Shown here piece after piece: positions 36,884-46,168 of a DNA stretch of 64,000 bases (positions are counted from its first letter, which is position 1; each line of letters begins with the position of its first letter). Under the pieces are notes generated by a model. That model made no database searches and was not told the origin of the DNA. It worked only from the letters and a program-made list of their open reading frames with translations. This DNA is from an uncultured Granulosicoccaceae bacterium (GTDB lineage Bacteria > Pseudomonadota > Gammaproteobacteria > Granulosicoccales > Granulosicoccaceae): positions 1 to 64,000 of the forward strand of contig CALGND010000022.1 of NCBI GenBank assembly GCA_937958675.1, in the 5' to 3' direction. Made by a program: the position numbers and the translations under genes.

Positions 36884-37899
36884 TGCTCAGTTCGATTCGT
36901 TTTGTAGCTCTGGCAAGCTTACTCAGCTCCTGTGTAATCAATACGCCCGTGGGCACGGCGCCCGTAAGCACGGCGCCCGTAAGCACAGCGCCGCTAGCGC
37001 TACCGAACCCAAACGCCACTCCAGCAACTGCACCATCGGTATCTACAGGGCAACCCACAAATAACGCAGAAATTACTGACGCAAAGCTTGCCGAAATCAG
37101 CGGCATCACAGCTTCGTCTATACCCACGGTACGCTTTTGGGCTATCAACGATAGCGGCAATGACAGCATCTTATTTGCCATCGGTAACAGCGGCGAGCTA
37201 CTAGGCCAATACCTATTGCCCGAAAAGAATCGCGACTGGGAGTCACTTAGCCGTACACAAGTAGGTAATCAATCTATATTGATTGTTGGCGAAACCGGCG
37301 ATAATCGGCGACATCACAAACAATACCAACTTCATTTTGTAGCCGAACCACCGCTGAGCGCTGAAACCAAAACACCTGTCACTGATTACCACACCCTGCG
37401 TTATCGCTTTCCCACCGACAACCATAACGTCGAGGCAATGGCCGCAACCGGCAATGCCATTTATCTGATAACAAAAGAACCGCTTCGCCAAGGTAAACCC
37501 ACCGCTGGCAAACTGTTTCGATTGGATATTGATAACGTGAAGAGCGATGTTGAACAAGTGGCTACTTATATGGGCCAGATGCGACTACGCCCTGGCTCGC
37601 TCACATCAAGCTTAGCGGCGTCTATAGCAAACGTGGATCTAAATCAAGCCACTGCGTTGACATTCGCAACTGATGAATCAGCAGCTTATGTACTCACCTA
37701 CAGACATGTCATACGTTTTGCCAAACACACAAACCAAAGTTGGTCGGATGCACTGCTCGGACAAGGACGGGTTATCCACACACATGGCCTACGTCAAGCA
37801 GAGGCGATGACAATCGATGACGATGGCGTACTGTGGCTCACATCAGAAAAATTACCTGCACCAATAAGGATGCTACCAACCTATACGCAGTTTGAGTAA
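36883..37899 (+). CDS. Lipoprotein, probable beta-propeller fold, unknown role
   Basis: A 338-residue lipoprotein: signal ends LLSSC, with C17 lipidated. A Pro/Thr/Ala/Val linker (about 20-58) contains three VxTAP units. The rest has repeated patterns of strand-turn-strand with ISGITASSIPTVRFWAINDS near 75 and DWESLSRT and VEAMAAT, suggesting a beta-propeller as in esterase-like or SdiA-regulated proteins; no catalytic site is evident. Coupled to darP by a one-base overlap. Confidence 0.6.
   Translation: MLSSIRFVALASLLSSCVINTPVGTAPVSTAPVSTAPLALPNPNATPATAPSVSTGQPTNNAEITDAKLAEISGITASSIPTVRFWAINDSGNDSILFAIGNSGELLGQYLLPEKNRDWESLSRTQVGNQSILIVGETGDNRRHHKQYQLHFVAEPPLSAETKTPVTDYHTLRYRFPTDNHNVEAMAATGNAIYLITKEPLRQGKPTAGKLFRLDIDNVKSDVEQVATYMGQMRLRPGSLTSSLAASIANVDLNQATALTFATDESAAYVLTYRHVIRFAKHTNQSWSDALLGQGRVIHTHGLRQAEAMTIDDDGVLWLTSEKLPAPIRMLPTYTQFE
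36946..36990. repeat. Three tandem 15-base repeats in a lipoprotein linker
   Basis: cccgtgggcacggcg, cccgtaagcacggcg and cccgtaagcacagcg follow each other directly and encode the VGTAP/VSTAP linker repeats. The unit is a multiple of three, so copy changes would alter linker length without a frameshift. Confidence 0.85.
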
Positions 37900-37933
37900 G
37901 GTGCATTGCAGAGATAGAAAAAACCAAGCTGCC

Positions 37934-38326
37934 TCATGGGCGCTTGAAAACAACCAAGACTACGATCAACAACGTTATCGCAACTAGTACCCAAAGTAAT
38001 GATCGAGTAGTTTTCACTGTCGATTCACTTTGTTGCAGCCAACGTCTAAACATAATCGTGTGAATAGCGCTAACCACAACCACTAATACTATTTTTATCT
38101 GCCACCAGGTAGCGGTATACCAGCTAGCCATGAGCACCAATATCACCCCGGCTAACCAAGTCAAACCAATGCCCGCTTCGCTGACTCGACGAGCCGCTTT
38201 AATTTGGTCAGTTGTTAGACGTTCAGATGATTTAACAGATGAGCTAACATACGAGAGTAGAAACAGAGACCCGATCCAAACCACAACTGCGGTGATATGA
38301 ATTACTTTTATAAACAGATAAAGCAT
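37934..38326 (-). CDS. Four-helix membrane protein, CopD/HemJ-like
   Basis: A 130-residue protein with four membrane helices and a conserved histidine in the first (YLFIKVIHITAVVVWIGSLF), which resembles the haem/copper-type CopD and HemJ families; exact family uncertain. A second His is in AIHTIMFRRW. GGGAG-type ribosome-binding site precedes the ATG. It begins 30 bases after the yhdP stop, so it may be the last gene of the long operon. Confidence 0.6.
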   Translation of the reverse strand: MLYLFIKVIHITAVVVWIGSLFLLSYVSSSVKSSERLTTDQIKAARRVSEAGIGLTWLAGVILVLMASWYTATWWQIKIVLVVVVSAIHTIMFRRWLQQSESTVKTTRSLLWVLVAITLLIVVLVVFKRP

Positions 38327-38355
38327 ATCGACTCCCTTGTAGCACGCTCAGTGAG

Positions 38356-41300
38356 TTAGTAGCCCCTTACTGGATCATAAGCTGATTGTTCGATTTTGGG
38401 ATTATCGAAAGTACCGGTAAGCGTGTACTCTCTTAAACCGAGACGATCAAAATCAATTCCGATTGCTTTTAGCACGCCGCCGGCAAGTAGCACGGTGAGG
38501 CCACCTGATGCACCACCAGAAATAGCACCAAGTAATGGCAAGGCCGAGCTCACGCGAGGTAACACCGTGATCGTTTGATCAAAATTTTGCGTAAGCAAAT
38601 TGGTTTCACCGGTAACCTCAATGACCCCAACAGCCCCATTGAGTTGAATAGAACTGACGTTGCCGATGCCATTTGCCACTTCAACTTGGCCAGCGACTGT
38701 ATCAAAGTCTAAACCATCTTCAACTAGGTCTTTAAAATCTAAGCTAAGTCTGCGCGGGATCGCCTGCAGGGCAAACAAGCCAACTAATCGAGCAGCACCT
38801 GGGTCTATTTTAATAATACGACCGCGCTCTAAATCAAAATTCATCGTGCCGTTAATGTTTTCGATCTCAGGGCTGTAAAGCGCATCGGGCCAAGTGATCG
38901 CCGCAGTTATCCGCCCTTGCCCCTCATCCATGATTCTATCTAGCCCCATGAATCGCAAGCCATCACCAAAATCATCACTTTGTAACGTCAAATTCAGGCG
39001 TGTGTGCTGAGCACCAGAGAGCTGAGGGTTAACCGACTGCGGATCTTTAACACGCCAATAACCACTACCTATCAATTGTGTGGTGCCCGTTGCGAACCCC
39101 AAAGTATCTATTTGCATACCACTATGATCAGGCGTACCACGCAGGGTTACGTTACGTAAATTTAGATCACCCCAAACAAACTGCGAGACCCGCATTTCCA
39201 CTGGCGGCAACTCACGCGGATCCAGACGGTTCTTTTCATCACCTTTATCTGGCGCCGAGCCGAGCGCATCAATTACACGCATTTCCGCATAGGCGATTCG
39301 AACTTTCATTGGCTTAGTTTTTGTCCAATGGTCACGAGGATATCGAAGATTGCCTTGAATAGCGGGGTTATCCACTACTACATTGATGTAGTTTTTATCG
39401 GTGTTTACACGCAGTTGTGCAGCCCCCAGGGATTCCACACCGGCAACTAACGATGGCGTTACCAGATCAACTGAAATAGGCATGATCTCATTCTGCTCAT
39501 CAGATTCAGGCAAGTTGTCGATGACTTCTGCTATTTTTTCAATCCACCCATCTACGGCTAGTTCGGTGGTTGCACCATCTATGCGTATACCTTCTTTAAG
39601 ATTACGATTTAGCTTGCCGCCACCTAGATTGATGGCCAGTGATTGCAAACCATCAGAATTGCTCACGATACGAGAGGATCCTAGCTTACCTGCATTGACG
39701 TACCACTCACTACTACTCGATGCACCACCCAGCATTGACCTTAGAGTAATCGGCATGGATCTAGACGTGAATTTTTCCATCGGCTTAGGCAATCGCATGC
39801 GCGTGCCGACCAAATCGCTTTTAGCAATAAGCTCAATTCCGGCCGTTGGGTTTTTGCGCACACCTGCTAGATCGAGTATGACATCCCACTTAGACACCCC
39901 CTCAATATACTCAGCCATTGGGAGATCGTAGTGCGAAAGCACATCGCCGGCTCTCAATGCACCCGTCAAACGTATCTGCGTCGCTCGTTGACCAGGTTTA
40001 GATTTGTTATCCGTGCTGACACGCACCACTTGATCAAGATAGAGGGCGTTTAAGTTAGAAATTCGCACGCCACGCTCGTTAAACCCTACTGCGCCAGTAA
40101 TCGAATTAGCAGTAACATCTGCTGTAGGTAGTGAAAAGCTATTACCCTTTAAAAACACATTGCCATTAAGTTTAAGATCATCTACCAACCTACCGATGGG
40201 CTTACCAAACTCATTCCTTTTAAGTTTTAACGGCAGCTCAAGCGCGACGTCTACTCGAGCTGCCCCTGTACCCGATGTATTAGCCAATGCTGGGCGTAGC
40301 AACGATGCCAAGGGGCCGCTATTAGCAAAGTCGATCATTTGCTTGAGCTTGCCGGTAGTTGATGATTCGAGCTCTAAATAGGGATTTTTAAGATCGGCGA
40401 TCCTAGCCACCGCGGATACTAGCTTCATGCCGTCCATCGTTCCGCTCGTAGTTGTGGATTTTAGGCTAAAACCAGAAAGCTCGACTCGGCCGTTGCCATT
40501 TTCGACCGCAGGCCAAGTTCCTAAAAATTTCATGCGAACGTCAGAGTAGTCAAACCCTGCTTTGAAAACACCTTCGTCCTCATCGAATGGAAAATCTGCC
40601 AAATCACCAAACAAAATAACGGAGCCGTTATCGATTTGCCCGCTTTTAAACGCGTTTTTAAACCAAGCTTGTGCAGACTTAGTCATTTGACGAGTCGGCA
40701 ATAGATCACGCAACTGGCCGATATCAGCCGCCTGGTATTGCCCAATTACATCAACATGCGGTGATTGCCCTTTTTTGGCATGCAGCTTATGACGAAGCTC
40801 TAATTGCATCCCATGAGTAGCAATCTTCGTGGTGCCTTCTACTGTGGGTTCAGCTATTTTTTTAAAATCAATGTTGAATTCACTTTGTAAATCGTCAATA
40901 GACACCACTTGATGTAGCGCCTTGGGGTAGTCCAACTGCATTGATTTAGCCAGCAGTGTAACGGCACCTTGGTTGTGACTAATATCTAAGGAGCCGGTAA
41001 GATTCTCTACTCCTGGCAGTCCGTTTGCAGCCTCAAGCGATACATCATAAAACGAGCCGTTAACACTGATATCAGCATCACCTTTATACATTGAAAACTC
41101 AGAATCAAACCGATGCATAACGCCTGAAGGAGCTGCATCAATTAACCAATCTCGACGGGAGACACCTGCCTCGGTACTGAGCAACATAGCTGGCAAACGA
41201 AGCGCAAGCGCCAATGGGATTTCGTTACTTGAACTGGATAGCTTCCAGTCAATATCTGGCGCAGGCTCGTAGGCGAATTCAACACTATCAATAACGGATA

Positions 41301-42297
41301 TCTCATCTCCATACTGGAGTTCCGCCTCATCTGATTGCAGCACCCAACCGGCAGGCCTGTTGGTATAGGTAACATCAGTGCCAATACGATCGAGTACCGT
41401 ATCGCCGTTGCGCACATCAGTGATATTAGATGCAGTGATCTGCCCTCTAGCGGCATCCAACTGACCTGACTCTAGCGTACCCCATAGCTCCACATCAACT
41501 GTGCCATCTAATCGGGCAAAACCATTGGATACTTCGCCAAATCGTTTCAACGCAGACGAACGCAATGATCGCCATCCGGCAAATTGTAATTGATCAGCTT
41601 TGACATGAATCTTTCCGCTGGCATCAGAAAAACGTTTGATTGATTGGCTTAGGTCAACGCCTATAGATACTTTGCCACCAAGCTCTGCAGGCAGCTGCAT
41701 ATCAACACGTAAAAAATGCTCACCGTCTCTATTACGTGCCAGTAGGTTGAAGTCTTCGATACGGAGTTCTTTTTGCTTTGCATCGATGAATGTGATGCGC
41801 GCGTCTTGAAGATTGATGTGCCCGGCATTAAGTAACCATGAAAGCGAATCCAAGCTACGACTGCCTTCATTACTTGTTGCCGATTTGCGACCGGTAGCAC
41901 CTTGTATACGCATTGCGCCATCACCAGCGTATTCGATTGATAGATCAGCGCCAATCAGGGTTAGATCGTTTATGACAGGAGAGCCATGCCACACCGATTT
42001 GAACATATTCAAATCGATAACCAATTTGTCGAGCGCTACTTGGCGATCAGCAGATTGGATAACCAAAACATCAGCAGCATGAAGTTGCGGCCCGAAGCCA
42101 TGCCATTGCGCCTCTAGTTCGCCAATGGTTACTGGGCTCTTTATATAATCACTGACACGGGATTCGATCTCAGATTTATAGCCAGCCGCCATCGGCAAAG
42201 CAACACGCACAACGGCGCTGAGAAGCGCTAACAGGATCAATACAATCCCCGCCAGCAGCAACGTATAGCGCAAAGCTCTTTGTGCAAATCTAACCAT
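38356..42297 (-). CDS. yhdP: YhdP, AsmA-like envelope lipid-transport protein
   Basis: A 1313-residue protein of the AsmA/TamB family; in E. coli YhdP bridges inner and outer membranes and moves phospholipids, acting with TamB and YdbH. One N-terminal membrane helix (about 11-32) anchors a long beta-taco (DUF3971) made of many short strands; the C-terminal AsmA2-like end contains LNGAVGVIEVTGETNLL and PRVSSALPLLGAISGG. Length and position just after rng match E. coli yhdP. Last or penultimate gene of the proA-yhdP operon. Confidence 0.93.
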   Translation of the reverse strand: MVRFAQRALRYTLLLAGIVLILLALLSAVVRVALPMAAGYKSEIESRVSDYIKSPVTIGELEAQWHGFGPQLHAADVLVIQSADRQVALDKLVIDLNMFKSVWHGSPVINDLTLIGADLSIEYAGDGAMRIQGATGRKSATSNEGSRSLDSLSWLLNAGHINLQDARITFIDAKQKELRIEDFNLLARNRDGEHFLRVDMQLPAELGGKVSIGVDLSQSIKRFSDASGKIHVKADQLQFAGWRSLRSSALKRFGEVSNGFARLDGTVDVELWGTLESGQLDAARGQITASNITDVRNGDTVLDRIGTDVTYTNRPAGWVLQSDEAELQYGDEISVIDSVEFAYEPAPDIDWKLSSSSNEIPLALALRLPAMLLSTEAGVSRRDWLIDAAPSGVMHRFDSEFSMYKGDADISVNGSFYDVSLEAANGLPGVENLTGSLDISHNQGAVTLLAKSMQLDYPKALHQVVSIDDLQSEFNIDFKKIAEPTVEGTTKIATHGMQLELRHKLHAKKGQSPHVDVIGQYQAADIGQLRDLLPTRQMTKSAQAWFKNAFKSGQIDNGSVILFGDLADFPFDEDEGVFKAGFDYSDVRMKFLGTWPAVENGNGRVELSGFSLKSTTTSGTMDGMKLVSAVARIADLKNPYLELESSTTGKLKQMIDFANSGPLASLLRPALANTSGTGAARVDVALELPLKLKRNEFGKPIGRLVDDLKLNGNVFLKGNSFSLPTADVTANSITGAVGFNERGVRISNLNALYLDQVVRVSTDNKSKPGQRATQIRLTGALRAGDVLSHYDLPMAEYIEGVSKWDVILDLAGVRKNPTAGIELIAKSDLVGTRMRLPKPMEKFTSRSMPITLRSMLGGASSSSEWYVNAGKLGSSRIVSNSDGLQSLAINLGGGKLNRNLKEGIRIDGATTELAVDGWIEKIAEVIDNLPESDEQNEIMPISVDLVTPSLVAGVESLGAAQLRVNTDKNYINVVVDNPAIQGNLRYPRDHWTKTKPMKVRIAYAEMRVIDALGSAPDKGDEKNRLDPRELPPVEMRVSQFVWGDLNLRNVTLRGTPDHSGMQIDTLGFATGTTQLIGSGYWRVKDPQSVNPQLSGAQHTRLNLTLQSDDFGDGLRFMGLDRIMDEGQGRITAAITWPDALYSPEIENINGTMNFDLERGRIIKIDPGAARLVGLFALQAIPRRLSLDFKDLVEDGLDFDTVAGQVEVANGIGNVSSIQLNGAVGVIEVTGETNLLTQNFDQTITVLPRVSSALPLLGAISGGASGGLTVLLAGGVLKAIGIDFDRLGLREYTLTGTFDNPKIEQSAYDPVRGY

Positions 42298-42318
42298 TAA
42301 CGCCGTCCGCTAGGCATG

Positions 42319-43782
42319 TTATTGCAAGACAACATCGTATTGTTCTCGCACGTAGAATTGTTCGCCTTGCAAGCGAATCGGCACACCGACAAAATCTTCT
42401 AGAGCAGTAAGATCGTCGGAGCGTTCCTCTGTAAACCATTCAAGCAACTCGAGAGATGCCAAAACCGTGACGGATTCAATATCAAACTGCCTGACCTGAC
42501 GGATAATCTCTCTCGTTATTTCAAAACCAACAGTGTCGGTTGTTTTGACCATGCCACGCCCGCTGCACACCGAACATTCCGAACATAGGCCTTGTTCTAA
42601 GCTTTCACGTGTTCGTTTGCGAGTCATTTCTACTAAGCCCAGATCAGACACCTCACTAACTTGCGTCTTGGCATGATCTTTTTCTAATGCTTTTTCAAGC
42701 GCACGCATTACCTGTCGTCGATGCTCGATAACGGTCATATCAATAAAATCGATGATGACAATACCGCCAAGGTTTCGCAAACGAAGCTGTCGCGCTATCG
42801 ATTGGGCTGCCTCAAGGTTAGTCTTAAATATGGTTTCTTCAAGTGTGCGTCGCCCAACAAAGGCACCCGTGTTCACATCGACAGTGGTCATGGATTCGGT
42901 TTGATCAATAATCAAATAACCACCCGACTTCAGTAGTACTTTTTTGTTTAGTGCTTTATCTATTTCGTCCTCGACGCCATGAAGATCAAATATCGGTCGT
43001 TCTCCAGGGTAGTGTTCAATTTTGCTAGATAGCTCTGGTACGTATTCAGCGCAAAATTCGACACAACTTTGAAAGGTTTCTCTTGAGTCAATGCGAACGC
43101 GCTCTACGTGATCACTTTTCATATCTCTCAAAGTACGTTGCACCAATGGCAACTCTCTAAAGATGACTTCACCAGGCTTGCTCGATTTCCGTTTATCACC
43201 CAGCCCTTCCCACACTTTATCCAGATACGCCATATCAGCTAGTAGCGATTGCTCTGTGGCCCCTTCTGCAGCGGTACGAACAATATAACCAGCGGTTTCG
43301 TTCTTACGCCCCAGCTCAACCAATCCTCGTAAACGCTCACGCTCTTCTTCATTTTCAATTTTTGCGGATATACCGATATTCTGCTCAAAGGGCATTTTGA
43401 CTAGATAGCGAGAAGGCGTGGTGAGATTAGAGCTGACTCTTGCCCCCTTGGTGCCCAATGGATCTTTTATGACTTGCACTGCCACTAGATCACCTTCATG
43501 CAACATGCGAGAAATGGATTGTGTTTTCCGTTCACCGTCATCGCCCACGACAACGGCTCCCGCCAAATCGGACACGTGCAAAAACGCAGCCTTCTCAAGG
43601 CCAATGTCGATAAATGCAGCCTCCATACCTGGCAACACACGCTTGACCTTGCCTTGAAAGATTGTGCCCACCAATCCGATCTTCTGCACACGCTCAATCC
43701 ACACTTCGGTAAGCATGCCGTTTTCGACCGTCGCCACCCGGGTTTCTTGTGGCGTCACATTGATAAGAAGCTCTTCAGTCAT
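42319..43782 (-). CDS. rng: Ribonuclease G
   Basis: Single-strand endoribonuclease for 16S rRNA 5' maturation and mRNA decay. S1 domain within residues 1-120 (IFQGKVKRVLPGMEAAFIDI), the catalytic aspartates D302 (TTVDVNTGAF) and D345 (IVIIDFID) as in the RNase E/G family, and the zinc link C403-x2-C406. Length 487 versus 489 in E. coli. Lacks the long RNase E tail. Confidence 0.97.
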   Translation of the reverse strand: MTEELLINVTPQETRVATVENGMLTEVWIERVQKIGLVGTIFQGKVKRVLPGMEAAFIDIGLEKAAFLHVSDLAGAVVVGDDGERKTQSISRMLHEGDLVAVQVIKDPLGTKGARVSSNLTTPSRYLVKMPFEQNIGISAKIENEEERERLRGLVELGRKNETAGYIVRTAAEGATEQSLLADMAYLDKVWEGLGDKRKSSKPGEVIFRELPLVQRTLRDMKSDHVERVRIDSRETFQSCVEFCAEYVPELSSKIEHYPGERPIFDLHGVEDEIDKALNKKVLLKSGGYLIIDQTESMTTVDVNTGAFVGRRTLEETIFKTNLEAAQSIARQLRLRNLGGIVIIDFIDMTVIEHRRQVMRALEKALEKDHAKTQVSEVSDLGLVEMTRKRTRESLEQGLCSECSVCSGRGMVKTTDTVGFEITREIIRQVRQFDIESVTVLASLELLEWFTEERSDDLTALEDFVGVPIRLQGEQFYVREQYDVVLQ

Positions 43783-43804
43783 CTACGCCTAAGCCCCATT
43801 ATTT

Positions 43805-44404
43805 TCAAAATCGGTTATTAAAATCATATAAACAACATCCCAACTGCTCAACCATTTGCACAGTCTCATATAAAGGTAGCCCAACGACGTTGCTGTAACT
43901 GCCTTCAATACTTGAAACATATACAGCGCCATAACCTTGTATGGCATAGCCTCCAGCTTTATCGCTCGGTTCACCGCTTTCCCAATAGCGCAAGGCCTCA
44001 GCGTAACTGATAAGCCTCATATTCACCGTTGTTGTTACCGTTGTTGACAACATCTGCCTGCCAAAACGCACACAGACACCCGTGACGACTTGGTGACGGC
44101 TGCCTGACAGAGCCATTAACATCTCGATGCCATGCTGTTCGCCGGTAGGCTTACCCAACGATTGGCCATCAAGGCAAACAATCGTATCAGCCGAAATCAC
44201 CAGTTCATCTGTACCTCTTTTAACAGCTGCACCCTTAAGCTGCGCCAAACGCTCCACCAGTTGAATCGATGTTTCGCCCTCTAAAGGCGTTTCATCGACA
44301 TCAGCGACCCGTACTAATGAATTGAATCCTAATTGAGCTAGAAGTTCACGACGGCGCTCAGAGCCTGACGCCAATACCAATGTGTAACCTTGCTTATCAG
44401 GCAC
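43805..44404 (-). CDS. maf: Maf-family nucleotide pyrophosphatase (YhdE-like)
   Basis: Hydrolyses dTTP/UTP-type or modified nucleotides; Maf proteins are also tied to division arrest. Motifs: LASGSERRRELLAQLG, VDETPLEGE, ISADTIVCLDG and GYAIQGYGAVYV. Length 199. Starts with GTG inside the last eight bases of rlmH and precedes rng by 22 bases. Confidence 0.93.
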   Translation of the reverse strand: MPDKQGYTLVLASGSERRRELLAQLGFNSLVRVADVDETPLEGETSIQLVERLAQLKGAAVKRGTDELVISADTIVCLDGQSLGKPTGEQHGIEMLMALSGSRHQVVTGVCVRFGRQMLSTTVTTTVNMRLISYAEALRYWESGEPSDKAGGYAIQGYGAVYVSSIEGSYSNVVGLPLYETVQMVEQLGCCLYDFNNRF

Positions 44405-44858
44405 GGTGGTAAGGATGGTTAATCAATAAGCTGTGAGCACGATAGAGTTGTTCTAACAATACGATACGCACCAAAGGATGAGGATATGTTAACGCGGATA
44501 AGCTCCACATCTGATCACTGCGATCACGGCAACTCGAATGCAAACCATCAGGCCCACCGATATAAAAAACGATCGGCTTACCTAATGACTGCCAGTTTTC
44601 AAGTTGTGATGAGAGCTCGACGGTGGACCACTGCTTACCCAAGTTATCCAATGCAACAACGTGCGCTTGATCAGGGGTAGCCTCAAGCAATGCTTGCGCT
44701 TCACGTTGCATTGCGAGCTCGGCGTTGGCTTGTTTAGCTTGAGCAAATTCACGCAAGCTAAAACGCCAATGCGAGGGTAATCGTTTTTGGTAGTCGCCTA
44801 CGCCTTGCTGCACCCACTTAGGCATGCGCTTTCCAACAGCGTAAACACTAAGCGCCAC
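44397..44858 (-). CDS. rlmH: 23S rRNA (pseudouridine-1915-N3)-methyltransferase
   Basis: A small SPOUT enzyme that methylates pseudouridine 1915 in the 70S ribosome. Its 153 residues show the SAM-knot motif FYIGGPDGLHSSCRD and the conserved end SLSALTYPHPLVRIVLLEQL through NHPYHR. The start is GTG. Preceded by rsfS. Confidence 0.97.
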   Translation of the reverse strand: MALSVYAVGKRMPKWVQQGVGDYQKRLPSHWRFSLREFAQAKQANAELAMQREAQALLEATPDQAHVVALDNLGKQWSTVELSSQLENWQSLGKPIVFYIGGPDGLHSSCRDRSDQMWSLSALTYPHPLVRIVLLEQLYRAHSLLINHPYHRA

Positions 44859-44879
44859 AGCAGTGGATACGCCTGCAGT

Positions 44880-45245
44880 TTAAACTGGAGTTAAAACGGC
44901 AGAATCTTGGTCGGCTTGATCCGGGCCCAGTGACCAGAGTTTTTCTAGTGCATAAAAGTCACGCATTTCAGGCGTCATCACATGCACGATAACGTCCCCC
45001 AAATCTACTAACACCCAATCGCTGCGGTTATCACCTTCAACGCCAAGTGGCGGATGGCCTGCATCTTTAAACTGCTTGCGAACTTCACTCCCGAGTGAAC
45101 TCACATGGCGCTGCGAGCTACCCGTCGCCACCAGCATGTTATCGGCAATACTGGATTTGTCAGCGATATCCAAAACCACGATATCAATGCCTTTTAGCTC
45201 TTCCAACGCGGACACTGCCAAGCTAGTCATTTCTTCAGTGTTCAT
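44880..45245 (-). CDS. rsfS: Ribosomal silencing factor RsfS
   Basis: Binds L14 of the 50S subunit and blocks subunit joining in starvation. The 121-residue protein has the DUF143 core: KGIDIVVLDIADKSSIADNM, ATGSSQRHVSSLGSEV, DWVLVDLGDVIVHVMTPEMR and YALEKLW. Between nadD and rlmH, the usual order. Confidence 0.97.
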   Translation of the reverse strand: MNTEEMTSLAVSALEELKGIDIVVLDIADKSSIADNMLVATGSSQRHVSSLGSEVRKQFKDAGHPPLGVEGDNRSDWVLVDLGDVIVHVMTPEMRDFYALEKLWSLGPDQADQDSAVLTPV

Positions 45246-45273
45246 ATTATTACTTAGTTCGTTAATTACTTAT

Positions 45274-45903
45274 TCAATTCTTGGGTTGGCCAGCCACGCT
45301 GGACGCGCTCTGGTACAAATTATTGTGCGTAATATACTCCTTTACGGGCTCTGGCACCAAGTACCTAATGCTCAAACCGTGCAATATTCGGCGTCTTATA
45401 TCCGTGGCTGATATCGATAGCTGGGTTACCGGCCGTCGCTCGATAATGCCAGAACGCTGCTCAATCAATTGCAGAGCCCATTCTGAGAGCTGCGTATCTG
45501 GCCGCTCCATAACCACAATGTTAGCAAGCTCTAAGATTCGCTCCCAACGATGCCAGCTCGCAAAACCATTAAACGCATCCTCACCCATGCAAAATATCAG
45601 GCTACTATCTGGATTTTCATCATGCATGGCTTGTAATGTATCTACGGTATACGAAGGCTGATCACGACGCGCCTCACGATCGTCCACCCGTAGGGCAGTA
45701 CCTTCAACCGCCAAGTCCAACATCGCCAATCGTTGCTGCGTCGTGGCCTGAGTCTCCCCGCGGTGAACTGGCCAATGATTAGGGATCAAGGTCATAACAT
45801 CGAGCTCAAGCGCTTCGCTTAATTCTAGTGCTGGACGCAGATGACCATAGTGAACGGGGTCAAACGTGCCACCGAGCACGCCTATTCGCTGGGCTTGTGT
45901 CAT
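45274..45903 (-). CDS. nadD: Nicotinate-mononucleotide adenylyltransferase
   Basis: Forms deamido-NAD from NaMN and ATP. GGTFDPVHYGHLRPA holds the HxGH nucleotide site, and ISATDIRRRI is the C-terminal ISSTxIR motif. Length 209. The ATG shares one base with the stop of the small basic gene before it. Confidence 0.96.
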   Translation of the reverse strand: MTQAQRIGVLGGTFDPVHYGHLRPALELSEALELDVMTLIPNHWPVHRGETQATTQQRLAMLDLAVEGTALRVDDREARRDQPSYTVDTLQAMHDENPDSSLIFCMGEDAFNGFASWHRWERILELANIVVMERPDTQLSEWALQLIEQRSGIIERRPVTQLSISATDIRRRILHGLSIRYLVPEPVKEYITHNNLYQSASSVAGQPKN

Positions 45904-46127
45904 TAAGCCGCTATCGCCACCGCAAAAGAGCTTGAGCCAATCGCTGTGGTTACAGCGCCTCGCTCAAACTCTCTTTTTTTCATCGCGACTTTCAAGGCCA
46001 CTTTTTGGGCCTGGCGTTTTGCCTTATTACTTTGCCGATGAACACCACCTTTTTGGATCAAGGGATTTAGTGCTATCCGGTTTCGTGCTGACACCTTTTT
46101 GGTGGGCAGCGTCTTTTTTCGCTTCAT
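45903..46127 (-). CDS. Small basic protein in the nadD-proA interval, unknown
   Basis: A 74-residue protein with about one quarter Lys plus Arg. The first two-thirds (MKRKKTLPTKKVSARNR, then NPLIQKGGVHRQSNKAKRQ) suggests nucleic-acid or ribosome binding; the end is uncharged and Ala-rich. I chose the ATG at 46127 because GGAG lies seven bases before it; an upstream TTG at 46160 lacks a ribosome-binding site. It overlaps nadD by one base. No family recognised. Confidence 0.6.
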   Translation of the reverse strand: MKRKKTLPTKKVSARNRIALNPLIQKGGVHRQSNKAKRQAQKVALKVAMKKREFERGAVTTAIGSSSFAVAIAA

Positions 46128-46168
46128 TAGAGCTCTCCATTGACTAAAAATACCAATCAAAAAATCAA

